A DNA stretch of 64,000 nt from Paramecium octaurelia (GCA_905182995.1 CAJJDP010000073.1:255990-319989), one strand, 5' to 3'. Positions 11,989 through 25,222 are shown, counted from the stretch's first letter. Made by a program: numbers and translations. The notes: a model not told the origin generated them from the sequence alone.

Positions 11989-14900
11989 TCATTTATTCTC
12001 TTTCATACGCACTAATTTTTTAAATTATACTAAACCCAAATATTAGTTGTATAAAAATGCCACAGAGGTATATAATCTAAAAGTAATATAACATTTTACT
12101 TGAAAATTAGATTTTATATCGTTTGTGTAATTATAAAGATTCGAATAGAGTTTTTTGACTAATTCTTTGATAACTTTTGCAGTAAATGTTGCTCCCTCCA
12201 ATTCTCTCAATGGTACTTGAGCATTGGATCTGTTAGTAAAGTTATTCACTAATTTTTCAGATTTAACCGAGTTATACATTACGTTCAAAGTTGATATCAA
12301 TCCTTAAGTTAATACTCCTGATAGAACTTAGGGACAAAGAGTAGTCGAAACATTTGCATAGGTCTTAAATTAAAAATAAATTTACTTCTGGCAAATAGTT
12401 GCATAGAGAAGAAGAGCTAATTTTATCAAATAATTCTAAGGAAGAATCATCCAATAAATAATCATTTTGATTTAATTTTAAAAGCAATCCACTAAATTTA
12501 TTAATAGATTCTAAACTATTATCTACTTAATCTCTTAAATCGACTACATCTTGTTTCGTGAAATATGGAATTAAAGCTACTCGGTACAATACTTCTCTTT
12601 ATGCATAAATGATTAGAACATCAACTCCTGTGTTAGAAAGAGATTCATAAACCTATCCTGTATTTTTAGATTTGGTTAAATATTAGTCAAGAGAACTGAT
12701 TGTTATGTAGTATAACAATTGTAGAACAATTATATTGACAAGGAGTATTCCCAACTACATGAAATTGTAAAGCTTTATTTATCTATTTTTTCTTGATCCT
12801 GCTGTTCGATTCCCTTTTTTATTGATTAATCTAAAGAATTCCCCTTCTTGTTGCTTCAAATTTTCATCAAAACTCTAAACATCTAAGGTATATTGATATA
12901 AAGAGTTATAGTTGGAATTAATTAAAGTTTATAATTATTTCAAACGTTGAACTTCATGCCCAACAATTTCATTATCTTACTGATAAAGTAGACTTAACAT
13001 TTTATTTTTTAACCTTCTTTATCTTATTAAATATATGGAGTAAATAATAGATACTATTCCTAAGAATACATTAAATGGAGCTGAAATCATAGTAAGCTAC
13101 TCTGATTAATCGGATAGTTGGTTTGTTAATTAATCCAAAATATCCGAATTCAATTAGGTAAAGATTGTATAGAGCGGAATATAATTCTTATATGAATAAT
13201 AAAAATAAGGTCCATCTGTCTATAATGTTTTGACCGTGTATGCTAATTTAAAATCATACTAATAATTCAACAATGCCAAAATTCCACTTCTAAAGGTTAT
13301 ATTCTTATCAACTCCTTAATTAGTAGATATATACCAAATACTATCAAAATATCTATCCTTTAGAAATGACTGGAATTCTTTCCTAGATATTACATCAAAG
13401 ATATTTCCTTTTAAATCATCATATCCTTTTGCTAAATTTGATCTGGGAAATGCAACTAATTCATTAAATACAGATTAGGTTATCACTTTAGTTGCTAATG
13501 CTTAATTAAGGCCAACAATAGTATATCTAGTATTTAAAAAAGATTCAATTGGTTCATATATATCATATTTGATGCTCAATAATGCTAGAAGGTCTTGATA
13601 TTCTTGCAACTTTTGCACTTATTCAATAAGGATGCTTAAATTGATTACTCCAGCAAAAATATAAAGAAAATACATAAAATTAAAGATTTTAATGTTAACA
13701 GGGAAAACTTTAGAAAAGATTAACTAATTTACAATTAAGAATTATTTAAAGTAAGCAGATCTTCGAACTGCTGCCACCGAGGATATTTGTGATCCTTAAT
13801 CATCAAATTACTTTAATACTTCGTCTGATTTTGATTCTTTATGTTTCGATTCTACTGAATTTTCCATTTTATTTGAAATTTAACTTTGGCTGCCTTTTAC
13901 ATTATCTATCTGGCCATCTAAACATTCACCTAGACTTGTGAATAATAATGGTCTTTAAGAATCCAAACGGGACGTTAATTATTATTAAACTACTTAATTC
14001 AAATTACTTTATTCTGGTTGTGAACACATATCAAATGGAATATTAATAATCTCTTTTTCATCAACTTCAATATATTATTATTGATTTGATAATGTTACTG
14101 AATCATACACCTTTTTATCAGATTTTAAATCTGTAATTTCTAAAATGTAATATGTATTTTTCTAATTAATCTTTCTTACTGAAACACTGATTACACCTTA
14201 AAAGATCTCTATTGATTTCGAACTGTATTTCGAATGTGAAGTAATTGATCTATTATTATTAGTCGGAAAATTTATTTAATACAAGCCCAAAGTCCTATCA
14301 TGAACGAACTCTTTTTCAGTTAAAGTAGGAATAAAAGCAAAGATGGATTAATCCATAAATATCATTTTTTAATTTACTGGATATTCCAATATCTTTTAAT
14401 AGAGTAATTGAGATATCTCTCTAATTTTAAATTGGCCATCCAATACAAAATAATGGATTAGAATATTATTATTTGACAGTCTGATAAATGCTGTAGATAA
14501 CAATTGATTCATCGATAAATCGAATGAAATATCCAAACACATTTCAATTGGACTTATAATTCCTACTGCTATTTATATAAATGATTATCCAATATTTAAA
14601 TAATACTTATTTTATCCAGTTTAAAAGAAATCTTTCATGAGATATTTATGCGCTGAAACTAAAGAGGAAGGAACCATTTCCTCAAATGAAGTATATTTCG
14701 TAGTACCTATTCTAATTGCTTTATTAGAGCCATCTTAAACTAACTCAATATTATCTTCTTCCTTAAGAATAAAAGTGACATATGAATATTGAGTGGCAAA
14801 TTCTTAATAAATGTTATTTGCATTAACAATTTGTTCTTGATCATCTAATTGGGTGTTCATAGTGTTAATTGTTTACGAATTTATCAAATCATTCAAAATC

Positions 14901-16607
14901 TCTATCTGAAAAAATAGAAGCAAACTTTAATTGTTGTGAGCTAAAATTTATTATAAATAAGATACTAGGAACTATTTTGAAATTGTTCACTAATCTTTTC
15001 TTTAATTCTTCAATTTATTTAATTATTTTTAAGGCTTGATTATTTACATAACTAACTTCTAGATTTGACTTCTTTGCTATTTCATCTAAAAAATCCATTT
15101 TTGCTTTCAAAATGATGTTAAATTATTCTTATAAAACTTTTTCAGAATCAACTTTTTGTTATAATGATCGTATGGCCTATTTAATTATGTAATGTTTAGC
15201 AGCTCCTGTTGATTTACTTTAGATTGAATATTTTATAGATATTAAGATTTGCTATTAGAGTAATTTAAATAATATTTTTTGTTAAAGAGAAATTTATCCT
15301 TTTATTAATTGCATAGGTTTCTTGAATTGTTATGTTCTTCTATTGAACTAATTGAGTACTTTTTAAGTCACATTCAAAGCATCAAAGCATTTTCCATTTT
15401 AAATAAGTAGCTAAATATACTATATATAAAATAATGAGGATTGTTATTAAGACTATTGTATTTAGGTTTTTAGTCTTTTAATTAAGTCTTTTAATATGAT
15501 GCTTTCCAATTTAATCATTACCATTTCTTCATTATTACAGTAACACACTTGTTTTCTGCAATTTTTTTAATGATATGATATAAAAATCTTATTAACCAGT
15601 CTATATTCTGAATTTCTCCTATCTGTCATTTACTGATAATAATATAATTTCTTTTGATTTTCTAATAACTGAGTTTAAATTTTAGTTGTATTATGCGGGT
15701 TTTCAGAGGTCTGCAATATATTGTAATTTAAATAATAGATTGACAGGGATTGATACAATAAAATTGAGACAATAATCCATAAAAACTATAAGGATTAATC
15801 AATGTATATATTGATTATTTGCTAAATTGAAACACATATTATTAGGCATTACATTAATACATTTTGTCTAACTAAATATCTATCCAGTTTAATTGACAAA
15901 ATTAATAACATATATAATTCAAGTAAACCATTTAATATTAATATGACTAATACCATTATAGATTTATTCGCTATTGAGCTTGTAAATAAGCATAATACAA
16001 TTATTTTTAGTAATTTGCTTAAGTAAACTAGGAGTGTGGGTTGAATTAATTAGTTCAGTTATCTTGGTATATATGATAAGCTTTGATTCATAAACACTTA
16101 TTAAAGCAGAACAATAACTAAAATTTCAAGCAGCATTATTATGGAACTAACTAGACAAAATATATTATCAATATTTTGATCAAACAAAATAATAAAACAC
16201 CCTTCGATTAGCATTAAGCTAAGAAATTCAGACAACATTAAAAACACCAATTTCCAAATGTAAATGATTGAGAATTGTAAAGTTGAGCTTGACTCGTATT
16301 TATTTATTAACTATATATATGTTTTTTTCTCCTAATCTCCTGATATATTGAGAAGATAAGCCCAAAAAATTATTAAAAGTTAAAGAAGTACAAAAGTGCC
16401 AATGCTGTAAAAAAGCTCCAATTCCTTTTGAATAAAGTATGTATAAGGTCGAATTACATATAGCAAGAATTTTTCGAATAAGCTTTCAATTTTATAGTCA
16501 TATTTTTAAATTAGCAAACCACATTTTAGTACAAGCAATTCATTGAAGAATTGAGCAAAAAAATATACCAGTTTTGATGGTTAACTTGTAAATTCTTGAA
16601 TTATCAT
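11989..16607 (-). CDS. large TmcB-like multi-pass membrane protein with PAS-like region
   Basis: 1,523 residues with only two introns found (25 nt, GTATCTTATT...TTTTAG; 22 nt, GTAAATTTAT...ATTTAAG), and the length is exact. The first third has many hydrophobic helices (LLQLLIIFWAYLLNI, IIMLLEILVIVLL, IMVLVILILNGLLELYMLL), followed by a Cys pair and a Gln-rich coiled coil. A middle alpha/beta region (residues about 550-850, MNTQLDDQEQIVNANNIY onward) resembles a PAS-type sensor. The C-terminal part has further spans around FMYFLYIFAGVINLSIL and VFLGIVSIIYSIYL enclosing an extracellular loop. This architecture is known in ciliates as the TmcB-like family, whose function is unclear. A second member occupies 56457-61404. 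Confidence 0.75.
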
Positions 16608-17361
16608 TGTTCTGTAAATAATTGTATTAAGAATCTTTATAAACTTTAGAGATTTCATTCTTGTTCTTTAAAAATTAAATATTAAGTTCAATATGTCATT
16701 CAGATTTTATATTCATAAAATATCGATTAAATCTTTATAAATGAAAAGAATAATTGAAAGATAATAAATCTTTTTTTATTTCTATGAATTGAATCACCAT
16801 TAATTAAAAAATATTAGATATAAATTGATTAATTTAAAATGAGCAATAACTCATTAACATAGCATTTTAGTATTTCAGCTACTTCTTTGGTGAAAAATTG
16901 TGGATAAATAACAAAGAGTCTAATTTCGTATCTACTTCTATAAATAATTAAGCTTATAATTAAATCAATATTTAAAATTTAAGTTCTAATTATTTAATTT
17001 GTACTCAAATCATCTTGTTCGATAAAAATTCTTTCCTAACAGATTTCGAAACTCCAAATACATGCATTTTGATAATAAAAGAAGAAATTATATAAATTAG
17101 AATTTGGGTAACTCCTTTGTAAAATCAATTATATTATATAAACCAATATTTATCTTAAAAAACCTTGATTTTAGGGTAGATTATTACATTATACATTTAT
17201 TTTCAAAATATATCAATAAGGATAATTAATGATTTATAAATTGATTCATAACTATAATGTGAATAAATATTTTTGGATTGAGATCTAAATGTGATTTTCT
17301 TTGAAAATAATTTGGGTAAATTAGTTTAAATTTTCTGAATGCTAATATAATTTATAAAATA
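16608..17361. other. AT-rich intergenic region between divergent genes
   Basis: Open frames without TGA exist on the minus strand (for example around 16680-16900), but with TGA as sole stop such frames arise easily in AT-rich DNA. None shows conserved composition, so I call no gene here. Presumed promoters of both neighbours. Confidence 0.45.
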
Positions 17362-17747
17362 ATGAAATCAGATATAAAACTTCCATATTTAGATCACCAA
17401 CCTCTAAAACTCAATCCTAGCTACAAGCTGAAGTTTTAAAATCCTCTAAGAATATAATATATAAGATTTCTAGACAAAAGCGATCTGAAAGAGACTGAAA
17501 CTTTCTATATGAAAAATTATGCCAAAGCATTTAATGTACCAATTCTTTGCACTTATAGAGGGTATTAATGATTATCTAGTTAAGTCTTATACCAAAACAA
17601 AAGGAGGAGAAGAAAAAAATATTGTACAAAAGACCAAATTATAAATACTTTAAAGAGGAAGACTCTGATTTGGAAGGCGAGTAAGTGCAGAGGATATTAT
17701 CGATGAAATAATCTCAAAAATAAAAGAAAGTGTTTGTTTCCGAATGA
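17362..17747 (+). CDS. small hypothetical protein
   Basis: 120 residues after one 23-nt intron (GTACCAATTC...TTATAG), divisible by three. It begins MKSDIKLPYLDHQPLKLNPS, has an acidic patch (FKEEDSDLEGEQ) and ends in a Lys/Gln-rich tail. No domain or membrane span is recognised. The stop lies 26 bp before the start of the WASH subunit gene on the same strand, a typical spacing for this genome and not evidence of an operon. Confidence 0.55.
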
Positions 17748-17773
17748 TTAATTTATATTATAAATTTTGTATA

Positions 17774-18460
17774 ATGGAAAGTTTTATAGACTTGACTTAA
17801 CTCGAGCCTATTCCATACAAAAATACGATTGCCGTATTGAATGAATATATGCTTTAGAACATTGACTTTTTGAACAAGTATTATGAACAAAATTAATTAC
17901 AGATTCGGACATTTCAATGAAAACAAATTATTTGAGATGGAAGTAGTTCTTGATGAGATTGAATCTAAAGTACTTTTATTGGAGAAGAAACTGGAATCAG
18001 TACCTCCTGAATTCTTAAATGGATTGGTGGTGCCTCCTCTACAATAATAATAGTAAGTGGCACAACCACAGTCCGTATAACAATCAAGTACTTAGTAGTT
18101 GCAATATTAGATGATCAAAATAATGCAATTCCTCCTCCTCCTCCACCACCTCCCCCTCCTCCTCCTCTTTAAAACTATTAATAGGCTATTCCAAATTAAG
18201 AAGCTCCTTATGCTGCTGCTGTTCCTCTACCTCCACATTAAATGGAATAATAATAAGTATAATAGCCTGAGTAAGTTTAAGAGGAGCAACCTTAATAACA
18301 AGAGGAAGTCGAAGATGGTATGAATTCATTGTAATAAAATTTAGAAAGATTAGATAAATATAAAAAACTATTAAGTTATGGAGTCAATTCTTAATAATTG
18401 AAGATGAAAATGTAGATGGAAGGTTTGGACCCAAATTTATTAGACAAGTATTTGACTTGA
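17774..18460 (+). CDS. WASH complex subunit 3 (CCDC53)
   Basis: 212 residues after two introns (25 nt, GTATTATGAA...TTACAG; 23 nt, GTACTTAGTA...TATTAG). The N-terminal helix PYKNTIAVLNEYMLQNIDFLNKF and following coiled coil (EVVLDEIESKVLLLEKKLESVP) match CCDC53. A polyproline stretch follows at about 18130-18175, then a Gln-rich linker, and the conserved C-terminal helix KYKKLLSYGVNSQQLKMKM with MEGLDPNLLDKY. This subunit helps the WASH complex activate Arp2/3-driven actin branching on endosomes; the polyproline tract is a possible profilin or SH3 ligand. It is the clearest endosomal trafficking gene in the window. Confidence 0.9.
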
Positions 18461-18555
18461 TATTGTATCTAATTTTATATATAAACAATAAATATTATTT
18501 AAATGTAATAAATAAAATAGTTAAAGGAATTAATTGGATACTATTTCAAGAAGAA

Positions 18556-18825
18556 ATGGCAAATAATATTCATGGAAGAAAATGTGAAGAGAGAATGCAT
18601 TTTGACAGAATTGTGGAAATCATCCAATATAGATTTAAAAAAGGATCAACAAAGAAACACAAACTGTTGACAATAAAGCAATTAGAATAAAGAAATTTGT
18701 AATTCTTAAGAAAATAAAAATAAATTAAAAAAATGGACAAGACCAGAAACAACAACAATAAAATTTTTGATATTTACAAAGATATAAATTTAAGTAGATA
18801 ATTTAAAGCAGGCATTATACTTTGA
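18556..18825 (+). CDS. small basic hypothetical protein
   Basis: 89 residues without intron, starting MANNIHGRKCEERMHFDRIV and rich in Lys, Arg and Gln. No family is recognised. It sits between WASHC3 and the EF-hand gene, 30 bp before the latter. Supported only by frame and composition, so it could be chance. Confidence 0.35.
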
Positions 18826-18855
18826 TTATAAATATTTTATTATTTATTAATTTTG

Positions 18856-19883
18856 ATGAAGGCTACAAATAAACTACTTAAGCCATTCATACTTATTGTG
18901 GTCTTAATTCTCCTGTATATATATATGAAACCAAGACAAAAAAAATTTGATCTAGACGAAGATGTGTATTTTATCCATATATTTTAGACAACCCACCCTC
19001 TCTTAAGGAAAAGGAATTACTCGAGAACATGCAATTCATTTTTACGAAGTCTTCCTTAACATCCTATTGAATAAACATAATAAATTCGGTGAACATGCTG
19101 AGAATGTTTATTTGATCAATTATTTAATCAGAAACGATGTAAAATGGAGAGTCACTGAAACCATGCTCTTTCAGCTATTTGATGTTACAGGTATCTAACT
19201 TGATTAATGAAGGAAATAATTATATAAGTAAGAGTGAATATGAATCATTCGCTGATATGATTGATGATGTAGGAGATCGACAGAAATTAGATTCTTTAAG
19301 AATGCTAATTGACAGAAATATTGACACAAAAATTATGAGAACCGAATGGATTAATTTTTGCAATAAGGTTTTAAGACCTAAGATGATTCAGGATTTATAG
19401 GAATGGGAAAAGTTTCATGGTTCATTATCTAACCCTTATAATATTACTGCTTAATTTACAGCCCTCAATAGGGATGAGAGAAATCATAGAGATTTAATAC
19501 ATTTGCAGTTAGATAGAGGATTACAAATGCTACATGATGGATTCAAGAGATTTGTAAAACATTATGAAGAATAAACGAAACATACAAAAAACGATAAAGA
19601 TCTATTTGTTAGAAAGATAGGATTTTGGATACTTGAAAGGTTTGAAAGATGGGATGGGTTATTTAATTGGATATATTAGTTATTAGATGATAATGGAGAT
19701 GGAGAATTAACACCTAAGGAATGTGCTGCATAATTAAATACTTTTGCAGTGTCTATGGTACATGTAAGAGAGATCTTCGAATATATGGATGAGGATGGGG
19801 ATGGTATTCTATTGAGAAAAGAATGGGCTGATTTTAGTGAAACATTCAGAAAACTATTATCAGGTTTTTTTAATTAAAAGTGA
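18856..19883 (+). CDS. membrane-anchored EF-hand calcium-binding protein
   Basis: 327 residues after two 22-nt introns (GTATTTTATC...TTTTAG; GTATCTAACT...AATGAAG). An N-terminal signal anchor (LLKPFILIVVLILLYIYM) precedes a mostly helical domain. Two canonical EF-hand loops lie in the last quarter: DDNGDGELTPKE and DEDGDGILLRKE, both with Asp/Asn/Gly/Glu at the calcium-coordinating positions. Earlier weaker loops (near FDVTGNNYISKSEYE, DRNIDTKIMRTEW) have EF-hand spacing but lack full ligands. A calcium sensor at a membrane is inferred; the partner is unknown. Confidence 0.85.
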
Positions 19884-20331
19884 GTTACATATTGATTAAA
19901 TTATAATTATGAAAATTTAGTCAAGTTCAGTTTAATTGGAATCTTATCTTTTTTGTTATTTCTTTTTATTGAAAACTATAAAGGCTTACAATTATTATTT
20001 TTGATTTAAAGAAAAATTGGGATTTTGATAATTTTGAGCTTCAACTTTAAGAGACAAATAATAACTTGCTGACTAATTATTAAAAATCTTTGTTCTTACC
20101 GAACAAATTGTCTTTCCTTATTGTAATTGACTTAATAGCATTTACTCTAAAAAAACCTTTATATATCATAAACTTTTAATACTTAGTTCTGCCATTTGAT
20201 ACATTTATTCATAAAAAACAAGTAGCATTTACTTAGTTAAATATCATTATGGGAAAAGACAACAATTCGTCTATTCATAATTTAAAATAAAAAAACAAAT
20301 TTAATATTCGTTTATATACTATAAAGGTGCA
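19884..20331. other. intergenic region between convergent genes
   Basis: 3' flank of the EF-hand gene and of the P-type ATPase. AT-rich, no supported gene, repeat or RNA seen. Confidence 0.5.
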
Positions 20332-23300
20332 TCACACTGATAAATTGACATCTTCTTGAGAATATTTTTTTACTAAAGCTTGAGTTACAAATTTTTCATA
20401 AAGAATTATAAACGCTCCGATAATTAGGCTAAACCCAATAATGATCCATTCAAATCTTAATGGGGTTATTACCACAATCTAAAATTATAATCTAAAAATT
20501 AAACCTCCAAATGTTAAAATCCCTATGGGTAAAATATAACAAAGATATGTCCTAAAATTCCTAAGGTTACAGTCACAATATAAGCAAGGTTCTTATAAAC
20601 TTGTTGTCTGAATGGTGGTCCTTAAGTAAATGCAATAGCAACTGCTAGCACTTCTGAATTAGACAAAAGGATCAACATCTAAATGAATATGATTAACGAT
20701 TTACTGTATTGATTTAACCAGGAGCTCCTTCATCGGGTTCATCTAACTCAAATTCTTCCTATGATGTGAGATACTAAACTAGCCCAACTTACATAGCAAT
20801 ACTGGTTAGTGCTGCTACTGTCACAGATGAAATTATGGGAATTGATATCAAATCACTTATTGGTCTATACCTTGCTAGAGTAGGAAAAGCATTTGTTAAA
20901 TCCATAGTGAAAGCCAATGGAATTATTAACCAAAGGTCTTGATACAAATATTAATATAATGATAGATCTGTGTTCCAGAAATAACATTACAAAACCATAG
21001 CAGATTAGATACAGGAATACAAAGTCATAAATTTAAAGCATTCAACACATGTAACCAAACAAGCTCTACCCTCTCTAATGAGAGTGATCAAACTTGAAAT
21101 ATTGAAAACAGATGAAGTAAAAGGGGCAGCCAAAGAGGCATCTTCTGTTGACAATGCCAAACCTACATCAGCCTATCTTAATGCACATGTATCATTAGTG
21201 CCATCTCCACAAAAAGCTATAAAGTTTTTTTTATCTTATTTTAAGAGTATCATCAAATCTCCCTTATGATTTGGTTTCATTCTTGCATAAATGAAGATTT
21301 GGCTAAACAAATTCAAAATTTCTTCTTTATTGATTGCTTAATTGTATTAGTATTGCAATTATTCAAATACATCACCTGTGATGCATAGTTAGAAATTATT
21401 ATTAGATCTCAAAATATCATCAGTTGTTAATGTTTTTGATTGAATATTATCAATACTGTATGAGCTGCCTTCATTTATTACTTGATCCTGCATGGCCATT
21501 TCTTGCCATATTATATCCTAGTCCTTTATTTGACTAAGATAGATCTTTTAATTCTGTTCTAAAATATAGCATTGCTATCCTATATTGATGGCAGTTAAGG
21601 GATTATCACCAGTTACCATCAATGGTTTTAGATTAGAAGCCTTTAATTCTCTAATAGTTCTGGATGTTAATTCTTTTAATCTATTTTCAAAAATTAGAAA
21701 TCCCAAAAAAACTAATTGAGATTCAAATAAGTCTCGTCTTCCAGTTTATATTTCTGAATTCAAGACTTTAGGGATTTCTCTATAAGCCAAAGCGATTACT
21801 CGGTATCCTTTAGAAGCATATCTGTTGAGAATAGTCTTGTAATTTTCTGGCACCTTTTAACATATGGTCTGAATCATTTCAGGTGATCCTTTACAAAATA
21901 ATTTATGATCACTAACAATTACTGACATTCTTTATAATTCAGCTTAGAACTCAAATCTTCTAATTATAGTTAATGACTTATCTTAAAAAGTAATATCTTT
22001 TTCTGTAAACTTCCATCCAGTCTATAGAAACATGTTTAAATCAATAGGATCCCCTTAAACTTCATTAGCTATCAATGATAAAGAATGACAAGTAGCCATT
22101 CCTTCTATAGAAATTTCATCACATTCTGAAATCTAAATTTTCTTATCAAATCCCATAGCTTTGACAGGTCTGAAACCTACCACATCTAAACCTAATTCAG
22201 TAAGGGTTCCAGTTTTATCAAATGCACAAATATTAACTTTAGCTGCCACATTCACTTTATCTGGTTTAATACATTGTATCTTTTATTTCTCCAATCTGTT
22301 CAAAGCCAATGATACACCTGCAGCCAAAGCAGTGGGAAGGGCAGGTGGAATTATTATAGTTAATAGTTCTAAAGCATTTATTATGGCTTCTCCAATAGTT
22401 GCATCATTTGAAAAATCTAAATATAATGAAATCACAGATTGAACTACTCCTAGGAAGGCTAAAACAAATAAGTATTTTAAAGAATCTCTCTAAAAACTGA
22501 AACTCTAATTCACATTGAATAATATTGATCTAGCCAATCCTCCTTTCAAAGTTTGAAATCCAGTCTAGTAGACTAATGCTTTCACTGGCTAATTTGAATT
22601 AGAATAACTTCTTAAACAGAAGGTTCCACAATACAACATTGAATTCTCATTTTCTTTTTATCTAAACAAATTGTTGACTTTCAATAAAGCAGTTTTATTT
22701 ACTGGCACAGATTCTCCAGTAAGTATTGCTTCATTCATCACACAAGCTCCATCAATCAATATACAATCACATGATATCTTTGTATTTCCTTCTACTATTA
22801 TTATATCTCCTGGAGCTAAATCAATTGAAGATTTCTCAACTATTGATTCAAACTAACACAATTTAACAGTTGTACTAAATAGTATCATGTTCCGTATCTT
22901 AAACAAATTAGCTCTAATCTCTCTTAATTGCATAATCATCTAGAACAATGTTAACACAAAGATTAAGACAGCATATAACACATAATTATCAACAGCCCAA
23001 ACCACCAGAGCGAATATCTAAGTATACAATTTCTCTTACTTAAAATATATTAAAAGGTGTAAGAATCTCATCTAAAATTAATAATGGAATAGACTTTATT
23101 GGAACATCCATTACGTTTCTGCCATAAACTTCAGACCATTCATTTAAATCAGTAGCTACTGTTAACTAAGCACAAGTTAAATGAGAAAAGGAGTTCTTTA
23201 AATAATTAAGTTAAAATGTCTAGCAATCTATGTAAAATTAACTTAGCCTAAAAAATTGATTAATATCTTTTACTCATATTCGAACATGCGAGCATAATTG

Positions 23301-23690
23301 CAATTAGGTAATTTGCGTGTGTTTAGTTATATTTCAACTAATTAATCTTCAGCAATTCTGATATCATTTTTAGTTTTGTTTATAAGTAAATGCGTCATCT
23401 CTGTGAAATTACATTATGAGTAACGGATGGCCAGCCGAAATGAAAGAAACCATCGATAAAACAAGTAAACTAATCCTCCTGTTACCACCACCAGGAAAAT
23501 AAAAAAAGCGTTCTTAAATTTATTCATCTTATAATAGATCGCAATCAATTTGTATTGATCATCGAATTCACCCTAAAATTCCATCGAAGATACTCTAATA
23601 TTAATGCTTATTTTACCCAAGATCTCTTGATGAAAACTCTAAGGCATCTTTCACGCCTGATGTTGTTGTTTGATAATTTATCGAATCCAT
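20332..23690 (-). CDS. P5B-type cation/polyamine-transporting ATPase
   Basis: A P-type ATPase of roughly 1,100 residues. The PPALP motif in membrane helix 4 (about 22319-22349) marks the P5B subfamily, which includes ATP13A2-type polyamine exporters of lysosomes; P5A enzymes have PPELP instead. The phosphorylation site [10 protein letters not shown] follows (about 22205-22230). The hinge motif region reads [20 protein letters not shown], then LAAPFTSS and [11 protein letters not shown], as in this subfamily. The N-terminus starts [15 protein letters not shown] with a 22-nt intron (GTAAAATAAG...ATTAG) before [14 protein letters not shown] and the first hydrophobic helix ([16 protein letters not shown]). 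More introns are needed in the C-terminal half. Ends [10 protein letters not shown]. Confidence 0.85.
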
Positions 23691-24100
23691 AATATATCTG
23701 AGAATCTGATAAATAATAAAATAAATATTATGTTCAAAACTATTTTCTTTTGATTTTTATATTCATCTTCATTTGTTGTGGTGTAAATTAATAAATTAAC
23801 TAATATATTTTAAATTTATTTAATTCAAATTATTCATAATAGTTATTAACATATTAATAAATTACAGATTACAGGATTTCTAATCGAATTCATAAGAATT
23901 GAAAATTGTTATCAAACTTTAGTTTATATTATTGCATAATTCATTTTTCTCAAATCCATTTCAATTAATTTAATTTAATCAATGCATCACTACTTATTTT
24001 ATTTTTCGCTTCTAATTTATTTATTCAATTTATTAAATGATATTGAATCAATTTGTTATTTTTATTTATATTCATTTTTTTCTGAGTAAATATTATTTAA

Positions 24101-24165
24101 TTCACTATTACGCCATTTTTAGAAATTAATTTAATTTTAATTAAAAATGACGTTATGGTAGTGAA
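24101..24165. repeat. imperfect inverted repeat (hairpin 1)
   Basis: Left arm TTCACTATTACGCCATTTTT and right arm AAAAATGACGTTATGGTAGT plus GAA pair with a few mismatches around a loop of about 22 AT-only bases. The G+C content of the arms stands out from the surroundings. Confidence 0.5.
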
Positions 24166-24193
24166 AATTAATATAAAAAATGAAAACTTTTTA

Positions 24194-24241
24194 TTTGATG
24201 TCATAACCATTCTTTTTTTTTGTTACGGTAATTACATCAAA
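24194..24241. repeat. imperfect inverted repeat (hairpin 2)
   Basis: Left arm TTTGATGTCATAACC and right arm GGTAATTACATCAAA are reverse complements with two mismatches, around an 18-base loop that contains a T run. It begins 28 bp after hairpin 1. Confidence 0.45.
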
Positions 24242-24604
24242 TATTCAATTTAAAATCACCCTATTTTAGTAATAGTGTAACAATCGATAAATGTAAAATA
24301 ATCGCATCCAGGACAAAAATGAAGTAATATTAATAAAAACAATTAATCTAAATAAATTTACAAAAGAGCAAAACTTGAAAGACCATTCTTAATATAATTT
24401 AATGAATATTAGTATAAATTCTATATTGAAATTCAAAAGAAAAGATCACTGCCTATTTATCTAAATGTTAGTCATTATATATTCTTATTTACAGTGAGTT
24501 TAAGCAGCTCAAATTTTTTATATACTTTGTTTTAATAACTTTATAAATTTAAATAATTAATTTTTTATATAATACATAAATTTTCTTACAAATTAAATTT
24601 ATTA

Positions 24605-25222
24605 ATGGATAATTAGAACTCATAATCATCTGCTGTTTTATTTTAAGAAGCTATTGATTTCTTGGTTAAAATATTCTAGATATTTAAATTTCCATAAATA
24701 AAAATCTGTTTCAACGGAGGCAAGGATGCAACAGTTGTTCTCTACTTAGCGAAAATGGCTTTAGATAAATTATAAATATCAAGATAAATTGAATGTATAT
24801 ACTTTAAAGAAAAGGAACCATTCCCTGAGATCATAGAATTTATGGAATAATAAAAAAAGGCCTTGAACTTATAAATTTTGGAATGCAAAGGATGTGTTAA
24901 GGAGAATCTCCAAAATTAAGAATAATTACAAGCTGTGATTATGGGCACACGAAGAAGTGATCCACATGGAAAAACCCTTAATTTAATTTCAATAACAGAT
25001 AATAATTATCCAAGCCTTTTACGCATCAATCCTATTTTAGAATGGAATTATTCTTAGATTTGGGAATTTATTAGAACATTTGATATACCTTATTGTTCTC
25101 TCTATGATTAAGGGTATATGTGTTTAGGTGAGGTTGGTAAGACTTAACCAAATAAAAATTATAAAAGCGGCATGAAGCCTTGGGAGTTTGATCCTTAACA
25201 TGAAAGATAAAATAGAGAATGA
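24605..25222 (+). CDS. FAD synthase (FMN adenylyltransferase, PAPS-reductase fold)
   Basis: 205 residues, no intron, complete. Transfers AMP from ATP to FMN to make FAD. The nucleotide-binding loop ICFNGGKDATVVLYL, the MGTRRSDPHG motif and NPILEWNYSQIWEFI are characteristic of eukaryotic FAD synthases (the yeast FAD1 / human FLAD1 C-terminal domain). The molybdopterin-binding domain found at the N-terminus of animal FLAD1 is absent, so this is the short single-domain form as in yeast. No targeting signal is evident; cytosolic activity is likely. Confidence 0.9.

Larger units (their letters stand above)
23691..24604. other. long AT-rich intergenic region between divergent genes
   Basis: Over 900 bp, one of the longest gaps in the window, separating the ATPase and FAD synthase starts. 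It holds two neighbouring imperfect inverted repeats (listed separately). No gene is supported. Confidence 0.55.

Noticed and set aside
16680..17340. Possible minus-strand gene upstream of the TmcB-like gene
   Set aside because: Long open frames arise easily when only TGA stops; no conserved segment and no good intron joins.
22161..22856. Two plus-strand frames inside the ATPase region
   Set aside because: Antisense to the conserved P5B ATPase; the minus strand carries DKTGT and PPALP.
24101..24245. Intact transposon or internal eliminated sequence
   Set aside because: No TA-bounded element with matching ends and no transposase reading frame; only hairpins remain.
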